From: Candidatus Gastranaerophilales bacterium
Lineage (GTDB): Bacteria; Cyanobacteriota; Vampirovibrionia; Gastranaerophilales; Gastranaerophilaceae
Assembly: GCA_944323695.1 (NCBI GenBank)
Contig: CALUTI010000002.1
Span: 62,001 to 126,000 of the forward strand
Length of the DNA stretch: 64,000 nt
Direction: 5' to 3'
Numbering within the stretch: the first letter of the stretch is position 1; each line of letters opens with the position of its first letter. The translations under genes were made by a program, and so were the position numbers. Under the pieces are notes generated by a model. It did not search any database. It was not told where the DNA came from and worked only from the letters and a program-made list of their open reading frames with translations. Below are positions 52,456 through 59,522 of this stretch, piece by piece.

Positions 52456-53002
52456 AATTACCCCAATAACTCAATCAAAATTATTCAACAATCACCTAAA
52501 AAGGGTGATAAATGATGATGCTTTTGCAGCAAGAACAATTGTTGTTTGTTCAGTATTAAAAGACGTATTTGCGTACTCTGTCAGATACAAAACAACAATG
52601 GAAAACAAAAAAATTCCTGAGAAACGCAGACCATTCGTAGCTGCAATGGATTTAGCATCAGGTGTTGTAACATCTGTTGCGCAGATTGCTGTCGGATTTT
52701 CTATTGCAAGCCCGAAAGTTCAAAACAAATTATGGAACAAAATATTTGGCAATGCTCAATTCAAAAACATAGGCGTTGCTAAAAAAAGCTTTGCTACCAT
52801 CCTTGCTCTGATCGGATCAGGATTAATAACAGAAAGAGTGCTTGTACCTTTGATGGCAACTCCATTGGCGGCATTTGTTGAAAAAAAATTTTTTAAACAC
52901 GATGCAACAGCACCAGCGACTTCTGCCAAGACATATAGCAATTATCCGTTTCATAAACCTACAGTATTCAAAAAGATGTTTAAAAGCAAAACGAATGCAT
53001 AA
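52448..53002 (+). CDS. hypothetical membrane-associated protein, paired with previous gene
   Basis: A 184-residue protein not recognised. After a polar start (MSKITPITQSKLFNNHLKRV) it has hydrophobic helices (AARTIVVCSVLKDVFAYS, GVVTSVAQIAVGFSIAS, FATILALIGSGLITERVLV) and a short basic tail. The start at 52448 is preferred since AAAGGA lies 8 bases before it. Shares opening style (KITPIT vs KPITTA) and helix pattern with the upstream gene. Role unknown. Confidence 0.6.
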   Translation: MSKITPITQSKLFNNHLKRVINDDAFAARTIVVCSVLKDVFAYSVRYKTTMENKKIPEKRRPFVAAMDLASGVVTSVAQIAVGFSIASPKVQNKLWNKIFGNAQFKNIGVAKKSFATILALIGSGLITERVLVPLMATPLAAFVEKKFFKHDATAPATSAKTYSNYPFHKPTVFKKMFKSKTNA

Positions 53003-53048
53003 TGAACTTTTTTATACGACAATCGTTATATAGAAAAGGAGAATGGTT

Positions 53049-53345
53049 ATGAAAAAAATTTTTGTATTACTATTTAGCTTATTAGTTACAGTCCCTGTGC
53101 TTGCTCAATGTGACTGCACTGACAGTACTATAATTAACAGATTAAACAACAGTTCATCAACTGAACTGGATGATTTATTTGAAAAATTAATTGACAGTGC
53201 ATCATTTTCACCAAGCTATAAAACCGAATCCGCACTTGCAGACCTAATATATGAAATTAAAGATGAAGATGAATTCCAAGATGCGGTGAAGTACTATATA
53301 ACGAACTACTGCAGTGTAGAAGGAAAACAAATTATTTGCCAATAA
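53049..53345 (+). CDS. small secreted protein
   Basis: A 98-residue protein with a clear signal peptide (MKKIFVLLFSLLVTVPVLA, cleavage before QCDC). The mature part is acidic, with Cys pairs near both ends (CDC at the start, C...C at the end: YCSVEGKQIICQ) that may form disulfides. ATG at 53049 lies after AAAGGAG with good spacing. It is the last bacterial-looking gene before the repeats and phage. No family recognised. Confidence 0.65.
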   Translation: MKKIFVLLFSLLVTVPVLAQCDCTDSTIINRLNNSSSTELDDLFEKLIDSASFSPSYKTESALADLIYEIKDEDEFQDAVKYYITNYCSVEGKQIICQ

Positions 53346-53370
53346 TTATGGCAATTAATAGTCAAACCCA

Positions 53371-53484
53371 GCCCTCTGCCGCCTCGCGCTCGAACCCTTT
53401 TAAAGGCTTCGCCTTGATAGCTTCTCATCCTCATCATACGCATTAAAAAAGCTCTCGCTCTTGAGAGCTTTCAAAAATGGGGCG
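53371..53484. repeat. 114-bp direct repeat, copy 1
   Basis: Matches 53566-53679 over its full 114 bases with about three differences. It starts GCCCTCTGCCGCCTCGCG and ends AAAAATGGGGCG, and contains a hairpin (AAAGCTCTC / GAGAGCTTT). The copies are 195 bp apart, beside the left edge of the prophage. Confidence 0.85.
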
Positions 53485-53565
53485 CCTGAGGGATTGTCTT
53501 GCTCGGCGGCGTTAAACGGGTCTGCGTATTTTGCTTCTGTGTTTCACACTTTCGCAAAACACTCC

Positions 53566-53679
53566 GCCCTCTGCCGCCTCGCGCTCGAACCCTTTTAAAG
53601 GCTTCGCCTTGATGGCTTCTCATCCTCATCATGCGCATTAAAAAAGCTCTCACTCTTGAGAGCTTTCAAAAATGGGGCG
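53566..53679. repeat. 114-bp direct repeat, copy 2
   Basis: Second copy of the repeat at 53371-53484. The 583-base gap between the secreted-protein gene and the endolysin holds the two repeats, two hairpins and a short frame of about 37 codons ending at 53802 (…LLELFNKTLHPIF…), for which I see no support as a gene. Confidence 0.85.
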
Positions 53680-53813
53680 GATGATAGGACTTTGCTCGAA
53701 CTCTTTAATAAAACTTTACATCCTATTTTTATATCTTCAGCCGTATTATTACTATCAAAAGAGATTGAAAATTATAAAGAAATAATTAAAAATGTTGCTT
53801 AATTTTGCTACAA

Positions 53814-53839
53814 AAAGCCCGGTTGTTACACCGGGCTTT
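53814..53839. terminator. hairpin, possible terminator
   Basis: AAAGCCCGGT and ACCGGGCTTT pair around a 6-base loop. It lies near the phage-host junction. Confidence 0.6.
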
Positions 53840-53888
53840 GTGATACAAAAAAGAAAGGAGTTACAAAGAAGCATTAAAACTAAAGAAA

Positions 53889-53906
53889 AGCCGGAAATTT
53901 CCGGCT
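53889..53906 (-). terminator. terminator of the phage late operon
   Basis: The 18-base palindrome AGCCGGAAATTTCCGGCT is followed on the minus strand by TTTTC, just downstream of the endolysin stop. Confidence 0.65.
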
Positions 53907-53928
53907 AAATATCCGATTTATCTAATTT

Positions 53929-54387
53929 TTATAATTTCTCTACAAAATCAATCAAAGCAAAAACACGGTTTAACCAACCGTTTAAAAATTTCCTTTGAGT
54001 TTGATTTTTTGCAAATTCGTTATATTTACGGATTCTTGCTAAATAAAATTCGTTTAAGTCTATCCATTTGGCGGCTTTTAAAAATTCATCAACACGGCTA
54101 ACGCCCATATTTACCGCGGTATCAAAACACACTACGGCAAATTTTGAAGTCATTTTATCGCACCCGGCCGCCAGCCAATAGTTTTTATAATAAATTTCTT
54201 TTACTTCCGCGTCTGTGATGTTTTTTACATCTTTTGAGGGCTTGCCAATGGATTTTAACCAACTGTTGTATGTATTTTGTGTTATTCCTTTATTGGTAGC
54301 CCCGCCGCGGTCGTCCGGGTCGTTTACATATCCGCCCTCGCGCGCTAAAACAAATTTTAAAGCATTTTCAAATTCTTTTGAATACAT
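53929..54387 (-). CDS. phage endolysin (glycosyl hydrolase 108 family)
   Basis: A 152-residue muramidase-type endolysin. The start FVLAREGGYVNDPDDRGG, followed by ATNKGIT, is the GH108 active-site signature, with the catalytic Glu in REGG. CFDTAVNMGVSR and the C-terminal segment match the partner peptidoglycan-binding part. Without a signal peptide it would need a holin, and a holin-like gene lies directly upstream. It would release progeny by cutting peptidoglycan. Last gene of the leftward late operon. Confidence 0.92.
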   Translation of the reverse strand: MYSKEFENALKFVLAREGGYVNDPDDRGGATNKGITQNTYNSWLKSIGKPSKDVKNITDAEVKEIYYKNYWLAAGCDKMTSKFAVVCFDTAVNMGVSRVDEFLKAAKWIDLNEFYLARIRKYNEFAKNQTQRKFLNGWLNRVFALIDFVEKL

Positions 54388-54388
54388 C

Positions 54389-54613
54389 TTAACCCCCTCT
54401 TATTAATGCTATTAACAAATTTACGCACCCGCCAACAACAAAGCCGATTCCGGCAAAAAAGCCATTAACCCAACCTTGTTTTTTTTGCGCTTTTTCAAGC
54501 GTATCAACTCTATGACATAATCCGGGTTCACCGTTGCCCATTACAGCTTGTTTAATGCATGCTATATCTTGCGCCATTTCAACAAAATCAATTTCGGTCT
54601 TTATTTCGGTCAT
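54389..54613 (-). CDS. holin-like phage membrane protein
   Basis: A 74-residue protein: a helical, charged N-terminal half (about 1-45, RVDTLEKAQKKQ) and one hydrophobic helix (GFFAGIGFVVGGCVNLLIALI, here given as two short pieces GFFAGIGFVVGG and CVNLLIALI). This layout and its position just before the endolysin fit a small holin or haemolysin XhlA-type protein. It overlaps the upstream DUF1353 gene by 4 bases. Role inferred from layout. Confidence 0.7.
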   Translation of the reverse strand: MTEIKTEIDFVEMAQDIACIKQAVMGNGEPGLCHRVDTLEKAQKKQGWVNGFFAGIGFVVGGCVNLLIALIRGG

Positions 54614-55098
54614 TTCTTTATATCCTCTCTAAAATCTTTTGGTTTATCCCATCCGCAAAATTTTTGAAAGTTATCTACGCTATGAAACATTAGCCAACGA
54701 TTAAATGCCGGTACACCCGAAACATATAAAAGACGTTCAAAAACTTTATCGCAAAAATAGCGGTCATTATTTACATATTCATGATGCTCACATAAAACAT
54801 CATGTACCATTGACGGAATCAAAAATTTTGAATCGGTTTTACTTCCGATTAATCGCCAAAACAACCGGGGAATAGTCGCCCCATCCCAGCAGTAGCCCCG
54901 CGGAATGCAAAAATAATGTTTTACATTTTTTTTGTAGTCATGTAATTCAACGTTTAAATGTCCTTTGTTTTCAAAAGGGTATTTATTAATAGCTGTTTTT
55001 TGTGCTTTAGTCATTGAAGGTAAAGCATATCTAACAGCTACGCGCGGTTTTTCGCTAAAATATATTCCGATTTCTTTATCTTTATACCATTCAAGCAT
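54610..55098 (-). CDS. phage DUF1353 protein
   Basis: A 162-residue protein with the DUF1353 signature GYCWDGATIPRLFWRLIG (near 68-85) followed by SMVHDVLCEH (near 97-106), a family common next to lysis genes in tailed phages and without established function. The conserved Trp-Asp-Gly-Ala and His-Asp pairs suggest a metal-dependent or peptidase-like fold, but that is not proven. Co-transcribed with holin-like and endolysin genes. Confidence 0.85.
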   Translation of the reverse strand: MLEWYKDKEIGIYFSEKPRVAVRYALPSMTKAQKTAINKYPFENKGHLNVELHDYKKNVKHYFCIPRGYCWDGATIPRLFWRLIGSKTDSKFLIPSMVHDVLCEHHEYVNNDRYFCDKVFERLLYVSGVPAFNRWLMFHSVDNFQKFCGWDKPKDFREDIKK

Positions 55099-55107
55099 TA
55101 CGCCCCC

Positions 55108-55416
55108 TTATTCGACTTCATAAGTGCTTGTTAGCGGGTTTACTTTTACTTTACCGTTAATCTGAACATACACACCAAGCCAATTACGCTTTAATATAAT
55201 TTTTTGGTTTGATTTTTCGTTTAAAGGCTGCTTCATTACAATAACATTTATTTTGTTGTCTTCCATTTCTATGGTTTGTGTTGATTTATCGGCTTCGATA
55301 GTTTCTTTTTCAACATTATTAACCAATTCTTCAGCCGGTTCTTGTACAACTTCATCAGCAAATACACTTGAAGCACAAAAAAATAAGATTCCTAAAATAA
55401 TTGCTAATTTTTTCAT
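55108..55416 (-). CDS. phage-encoded exported protein
   Basis: A 102-residue protein with a signal peptide (MKKLAIILGILFFCASSVFA). The mature part is acidic at first (EEVV-like runs of Glu/Val), then beta-prone (KIILKRNWLGVYVQINGKV). The Cys near the end of the signal does not form a clear lipobox. Located among the lysis genes, it could be a spanin-like or superinfection-exclusion protein. Function unknown. Confidence 0.6.
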   Translation of the reverse strand: MKKLAIILGILFFCASSVFADEVVQEPAEELVNNVEKETIEADKSTQTIEMEDNKINVIVMKQPLNEKSNQKIILKRNWLGVYVQINGKVKVNPLTSTYEVE

Positions 55417-55419
55417 TTT

Positions 55420-55791
55420 TTACCCCTCTTTCAATAAATTACTAATCGTTCTTTTTATAAGTCTTATATATTTATCCCCATTAAATCCGCGTACCAAAAG
55501 CCCTTTAAAATAATTAAAATAGTTTTCGGCGGCGTCCGGGTTATAATATTCTTTTAGCGGTCTATTGCCGCGTTTTTGATTGCTTTGTTTGGTTGCTAAT
55601 ACCAAATTGCTTAATGTTGTTTTTCCGCCCTTTGAATGGGGTTTTAAGTGTTCCAAAGTTACAGTATCTTTTGTTAATCTGTGCCCGTAAAAATCGTAAT
55701 CTATTTTTATTAATCCTTTTTTATAAAGGGTTTTCAACTCATGAGAGTACCCAAATGCCGGATTATTTAAGCTAATAGTATTTACTTTCAT
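55420..55791 (-). CDS. HNH endonuclease-family protein
   Basis: A 123-residue protein with an HNH motif: VTLEHLKPHSKGGKTTLSNLVLA (given in parts: TLEHLKPHSKGG and SNLVLATKQSNQKRGNRPL) contains the His, the Asn and a third polar residue in the expected order. HNH enzymes are common in phages, often near packaging. The N-terminus (MKVNTISLNNPAFGYS) carries the NPAFG motif seen in proteins of this host lineage. Overlaps the next upstream gene by 20 bases. Confidence 0.85.
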   Translation of the reverse strand: MKVNTISLNNPAFGYSHELKTLYKKGLIKIDYDFYGHRLTKDTVTLEHLKPHSKGGKTTLSNLVLATKQSNQKRGNRPLKEYYNPDAAENYFNYFKGLLVRGFNGDKYIRLIKRTISNLLKEG

Positions 55792-55981
55792 TTTCAGGTT
55801 TTCCGAACTTTTTAACCAATCCTAAAACAACTGATTTCATACGGCATTTTGCGGGCGTTATAGATTCGCAATTGTCAAGAATATGACAATTTGAACATTT
55901 ACACCCGTTAAAATAACAATTTACCGCTAATGCAGTCCAACGCCGCAAACATTCTTGCGGAATCGGGGTTAAAATACCCAT
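55772..55981 (-). CDS. Cys-rich small phage protein
   Basis: A 69-residue protein with a cluster of Cys in FNGCKCSNCHILDNCES and a later CRMK, the pattern of a small zinc- or iron-sulfur-binding module. It overlaps the HNH gene start by 20 bases, so the two are probably coupled. The family is unknown to me; DNA binding is possible. Confidence 0.6.
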   Translation of the reverse strand: MGILTPIPQECLRRWTALAVNCYFNGCKCSNCHILDNCESITPAKCRMKSVVLGLVKKFGKPENESKYY

Positions 55982-56083
55982 AATAACACCTTATTTTTTT
56001 GCATTAAAAAATGCCCAGCCCGAACTTTAGCCCGCTTAAAGCGCGCCGCAAGCTAAATACCCACCAACCCAGCCATAAAATTT
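55982..56083. other. phage intergenic with GC-rich palindromes
   Basis: About 100 bases with short complementary stretches (GCCCAGCCCGAACTTT, AAAGCGCGCC). It might end the retroelement transcript. It does not contain a copy of the variable region. Confidence 0.3.
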
Positions 56084-56614
56084 TTATAACAATTCGTCTA
56101 GTGTTTCACGATACGCATTGTATAATTCTTCTTTTTGAAAATAAAGAAAATAAAATAACTGCGTCAATTCTGCAATATTCATACTTACTTTATTTGCTTT
56201 TAACCGCGTAGCGTCATATATATTAACAGTTTTTTGCGCAATATCCGGGAATAATGTAGAAACATCCCCGCCAATTGCCGTTATTAATAAAAGCGGTTTT
56301 AAAATTTTGTCCATTTCCCTATCGTAATCATCAATATAGCGCGGTAAATAGATATGCCCGTTTGTTGGATATGTTACCGGCGTATCTAGTGCAAGTTCAT
56401 ATAAAACCTCTGCGTCATTATCCCCAAGGGCTTTATATTCCGCCGGGGTTATGATTGCTTCATCATAAGTATATTTTGTAACAGTTTCGCCGCTTTCGTT
56501 TTCGGTTTCTGTTACCTCAATGTTTTTTCTGATGTAAATTGCTGTTTTTGATAAATTTTTATCAACCGCAAGCGGTTGTATTAAACTTTCAGATTTTTGC
56601 CATGTCAGATTCAT
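56084..56614 (-). CDS. phage tail-associated hypothetical protein
   Basis: A 176-residue protein. AIYIRKNIEVTETENESG, then TYDEAIITPAEYKAL, resembles small tail-fibre accessory proteins of gut siphophages, with a helical C-terminus (about 125-176). Its start lies inside the reverse transcriptase gene (26-base overlap). It is larger than and unlike the Avd accessory of retroelements (a ~120-residue four-helix bundle), so I do not call it Avd. Possibly a tail chaperone or fibre-assembly protein. Confidence 0.55.
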   Translation of the reverse strand: MNLTWQKSESLIQPLAVDKNLSKTAIYIRKNIEVTETENESGETVTKYTYDEAIITPAEYKALGDNDAEVLYELALDTPVTYPTNGHIYLPRYIDDYDREMDKILKPLLLITAIGGDVSTLFPDIAQKTVNIYDATRLKANKVSMNIAELTQLFYFLYFQKEELYNAYRETLDELL

Positions 56615-57725
56615 TTTTTAACCTCTTATTTATTCTTTTCTGTCTTAAACTTACAATCTTTTTACATTCCCCTATGTTTACATAAGGTTTTATAAACCGT
56701 TCAAATACCTTGTATGTATCTGTGTATTTAAACCAGCCTAAGTAGCATAATAATTGTGTGCATTCGTACCAATTTAGCTTAGTCTTTTTGCTTATCTTTA
56801 GGGCTTTTCTAACAGCCCTTAACATAATACCGCGTCTTAATAACGTACGGTCACGGTAGAATTTAAATCCCATAAAATCAATTGGCCGCCCTCGAGCTTT
56901 GCCGTTTTTATCAGTATATGCAAATTTGAATACCTGATAATTTGATTTTAAATGTAATTCGATATTTTCCAAATATTCGGATATTTCTTTTATTGCTTTG
57001 TGCAATTCCTTTTTATTTGGACTTAACAATACAAAATCATCAACATATCTTATATAACATTTGATTTTTAATTTTTGCTTTATAAAATAATCAAAGTCTT
57101 GCAAAAACCAGTTTGCAATCCATTGACTTAAATAGTAGCCAATCGGCAAGCCCATGTTAATATTTTCGCCTTTGTATGTAGCTATATTGGAATCTAAGAC
57201 CAAGAAAACCACATCTAAAAATTTTTCATCATGTATAATTTTCCTAAATTTTTCTTTTACACGCTCAATGCTTACCGTTTGAAAAAATTTAGATATATCC
57301 CCTTTAGCTGCATATTTAACCTTTTTAGGGTGTTCCCGTATGTATTTTGCTAAGTATCTTTTACCATACAAGCCGCCCCGGCCGGGCAATGAGCCGCAAG
57401 AAAACACATACATACTGCGCATAAATATAGGGGTAAGAACTTGTACAATCGCATGATGTAAAATCTGTTCGTAAACATAATCGGGTTTTATTATTAATCT
57501 TATTTTAGCGGTTATGCCGTCATTTATTTTTACTGCTTCATGTTTTCGGATTTTTAATTTTTTATTAATTAATAAATATTGTAAGCGTTTTATATATTCG
57601 TCCTTGTGTTCTAAGACCTTTTTAACTTCGCGTCTTTCTCTTTTACCTAATGACGATTTTTCTATAGCTTCGCTTAAATTTTCATAACTTATTAACTTTT
57701 CAAAGAGATGATTATAAGACTTCAT
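56589..57725 (-). CDS. diversity-generating retroelement reverse transcriptase
   Basis: A 378-residue reverse transcriptase. Catalytic YVDD is at 227-230; KGDISKFFQTV (141-151) carries the first catalytic Asp; and GLPIGYYLSQWIAN (192-205) has the I-G-x3-S-Q form that marks retroelement-type enzymes and differs from the QG-x3-SP of group II introns and retrons. No maturase or HNH domain follows. It lies 117 bases after the end of a tail protein with a variable C-terminus, the usual retroelement layout. Its ATG is preceded by AAGAAAGACC. It should copy an RNA template with adenine mutagenesis and write it into the target gene. Confidence 0.9.
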   Translation of the reverse strand: MKSYNHLFEKLISYENLSEAIEKSSLGKRERREVKKVLEHKDEYIKRLQYLLINKKLKIRKHEAVKINDGITAKIRLIIKPDYVYEQILHHAIVQVLTPIFMRSMYVFSCGSLPGRGGLYGKRYLAKYIREHPKKVKYAAKGDISKFFQTVSIERVKEKFRKIIHDEKFLDVVFLVLDSNIATYKGENINMGLPIGYYLSQWIANWFLQDFDYFIKQKLKIKCYIRYVDDFVLLSPNKKELHKAIKEISEYLENIELHLKSNYQVFKFAYTDKNGKARGRPIDFMGFKFYRDRTLLRRGIMLRAVRKALKISKKTKLNWYECTQLLCYLGWFKYTDTYKVFERFIKPYVNIGECKKIVSLRQKRINKRLKNESDMAKI

Positions 57726-57734
57726 GGTCTTTCT

Positions 57735-57768
57735 TAGTAACCTCGCCGGTTTTCAACTGTTGCTACTA
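57735..57768 (-). ncRNA. structured segment between target gene and reverse transcriptase
   Basis: On the minus strand TAGTAGC and GTTACTA pair (7 bp, one G-T) around a 20-base loop that contains a small inner GTT/AAC stem. It lies just before the reverse transcriptase start. In retroelements this stretch usually carries the template RNA end or a hairpin after the variable region. Candidate only. Confidence 0.35.
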
Positions 57769-57841
57769 GCCCGCGCCTCTTGTTCGGTCAATTTTTACCA
57801 AGCGGTAAGGAATATAAAGTACATTAGAAAGTTGATATATA

Positions 57842-59506
57842 CTAAGAATTAGCCGCGCCAATGTTCCAGTTCGCATTAGAAGCCGCATTGTTGGAATTGA
57901 AACAGGACACCCCGCAAATCGCCCCATTGTTGGAATTGCCGCCACGATACGGGTAAGCAGTAATGCCGTTATTAGCCCATAAACCGTCACATAAAAAAGT
58001 TGTTGAAGACCCTTGCGCCACAGTAGCAAAGCGGCCGTATTTGTTTTCCATGCTTTGCGATATATAACCTTCGGACAAATTCCCGGTAACGGCCGGTATA
58101 TCCTCAAGTTTTATATAGCCTTCACCCGTAGTGTTATAATCCGTAGCGGTTGAGCCGTCGACCGTGCTTTTTGTCATTTTTACATAATGAACGCCGTTTA
58201 TTACAATATGGCCGCGGTATCTTCTCCACTGTGAAGCATAAAAATTTTCAATATATAAAAATTTAACACCCACGGCATTTGAAGAACTGCCGTACATCAT
58301 ACCTTTAGTGTTCATAGTGCCGGTTTTTAGACACGCACCGACATTAGACCCGCCGTTACTTTTTCCTTGACCTAAAACCGCTTGACTGTTTGCATTTTTG
58401 AATAAGAGTTTAAACAATCTTATTAAATACTGGTTCATACTAAATAATTCAGTATCCCAGCCGTCGCCGTTTGCCCGTGCGTAGTCTATTTCATTTTGTG
58501 CGGTTTTACTGCTTATTACCGTTTGCCCTGATAATGAGCGCAAAACATTATTAACTAATGAGCCGTTATAAATTGGCGCGTAGCCAAATTCATTATATGT
58601 CCCGTCTGATTTTTTACACCAGTAACACTCAAAGCCGTCATCAAGTTTAACATTTGAAAAATATACATAAGTCCGGCGGCCTTTTTCGTCATTTTTTGTA
58701 ACGACTTTTGTAAATACCCGGCGTATCTGTACCATGGCATTGCCGGCAAAATTTGTATTTGCTATGTCGCTTGCTACTTCACTATTGTATATTTTACTAA
58801 AATCGTTAGGGTCTAAATAATATGCTACCTGTCCGTTTTGTCCGCCAGTGCCGTTATAAAGCATACATGGTTTAACGTTATTCCAAGATACAAGCGGGCT
58901 ATTTTCCCAAGACCCCCAATTAAACAAATCACTTGTAAAATTCATATAGCAAGGGTCATAATTTTTATTTTCTTCTAAATATTCGTAACGATTGCCCGGC
59001 ACTGATTCATTATCTAATTCACAATAGCCGTACAACCAAGCCCCGAACATATTAGCCGCGGACATATTATATACATTGTTTACGGTGTAAGGAAAAGCCC
59101 TATAATAATATTCTACGGTTTCGCCGTCTTCATTTTCGGCCGGTGTTACTGTGTCTTGAAATCCTGTTATAGAATATTGATTTCTTACTTTATTGTCGCA
59201 AACTACTTCACCGTCTAAATGGTCTTCCGGGTAACTGCCGGCTTTTCTTACAATTAAAGTACCGCCCCAAGTCGCCAATTCTACACCGTCTATAATTGAA
59301 TCGTCCGGGTCTTCCCAAGTCAAAGTATTTGTATTGCCGTTTTTAACAATTTCTTTGTTTTTAATTGGCATTGGCGGTATGCCGTTACCTGTTGCCGCAT
59401 TATATCTTAAATACATTAGGCAGTCATTGAGTACATCCGGGTCGCATTCCGCTACGCCTGCTTCTGTCGGGTTGTCTGTCCATTCAAAATTTTCATCATT
59501 TGACAT
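57842..59506 (-). CDS. phage receptor-binding protein, retroelement target
   Basis: A 554-residue tail-tip protein. The N-terminal ~130 residues include a fibronectin-like part (IKNKEIVKNGNTNTLTWEDP). The centre has the tail-adhesin pattern FGAWLYGYCELDNESVPGNR and NSQAVLGQGKSNGGSNVG. The last ~40 residues form the presumed variable region within a C-type-lectin-like end: YPYRGGNSNNGAICGV, then FNSNNAASNANWNIGA, with the many AAC/AAT codons expected at adenine-targeted sites. The gene lies just downstream of the TipJ-like gene and upstream of the reverse transcriptase. It should set host range. Confidence 0.85.
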   Translation of the reverse strand: MSNDENFEWTDNPTEAGVAECDPDVLNDCLMYLRYNAATGNGIPPMPIKNKEIVKNGNTNTLTWEDPDDSIIDGVELATWGGTLIVRKAGSYPEDHLDGEVVCDNKVRNQYSITGFQDTVTPAENEDGETVEYYYRAFPYTVNNVYNMSAANMFGAWLYGYCELDNESVPGNRYEYLEENKNYDPCYMNFTSDLFNWGSWENSPLVSWNNVKPCMLYNGTGGQNGQVAYYLDPNDFSKIYNSEVASDIANTNFAGNAMVQIRRVFTKVVTKNDEKGRRTYVYFSNVKLDDGFECYWCKKSDGTYNEFGYAPIYNGSLVNNVLRSLSGQTVISSKTAQNEIDYARANGDGWDTELFSMNQYLIRLFKLLFKNANSQAVLGQGKSNGGSNVGACLKTGTMNTKGMMYGSSSNAVGVKFLYIENFYASQWRRYRGHIVINGVHYVKMTKSTVDGSTATDYNTTGEGYIKLEDIPAVTGNLSEGYISQSMENKYGRFATVAQGSSTTFLCDGLWANNGITAYPYRGGNSNNGAICGVSCFNSNNAASNANWNIGAANS

Positions 59507-59522
59507 TTAAAATTATCCTTTC

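Noticed and set aside
53471-53653. 60-codon frame in the 114-bp repeat region
   Set aside because: Arg/Thr-rich translation of a GC-rich repeat without ribosome site.
56084-56614. Avd-type accessory protein of the retroelement
   Set aside because: At 176 residues with a beta-containing start (TYDEAIITPAEY) it does not look like the short four-helix Avd; it resembles tail accessory proteins instead.
56589-57725. Group II intron or retron origin of the reverse transcriptase
   Set aside because: No maturase or HNH extension, no intron-like RNA ends, no retron msr/msd stem, and the I-G-x3-S-Q motif together with the tail-gene neighbour fits a diversity-generating retroelement.
57766-58107. 113-codon frame across the variable region in a different frame from the tail protein
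   Set aside because: It overlaps the well-supported target gene for most of its length, has low-complexity composition (many Leu/Arg/Thr), and begins within that gene. I also tested whether its end was a template repeat; it is not similar enough to the variable region.
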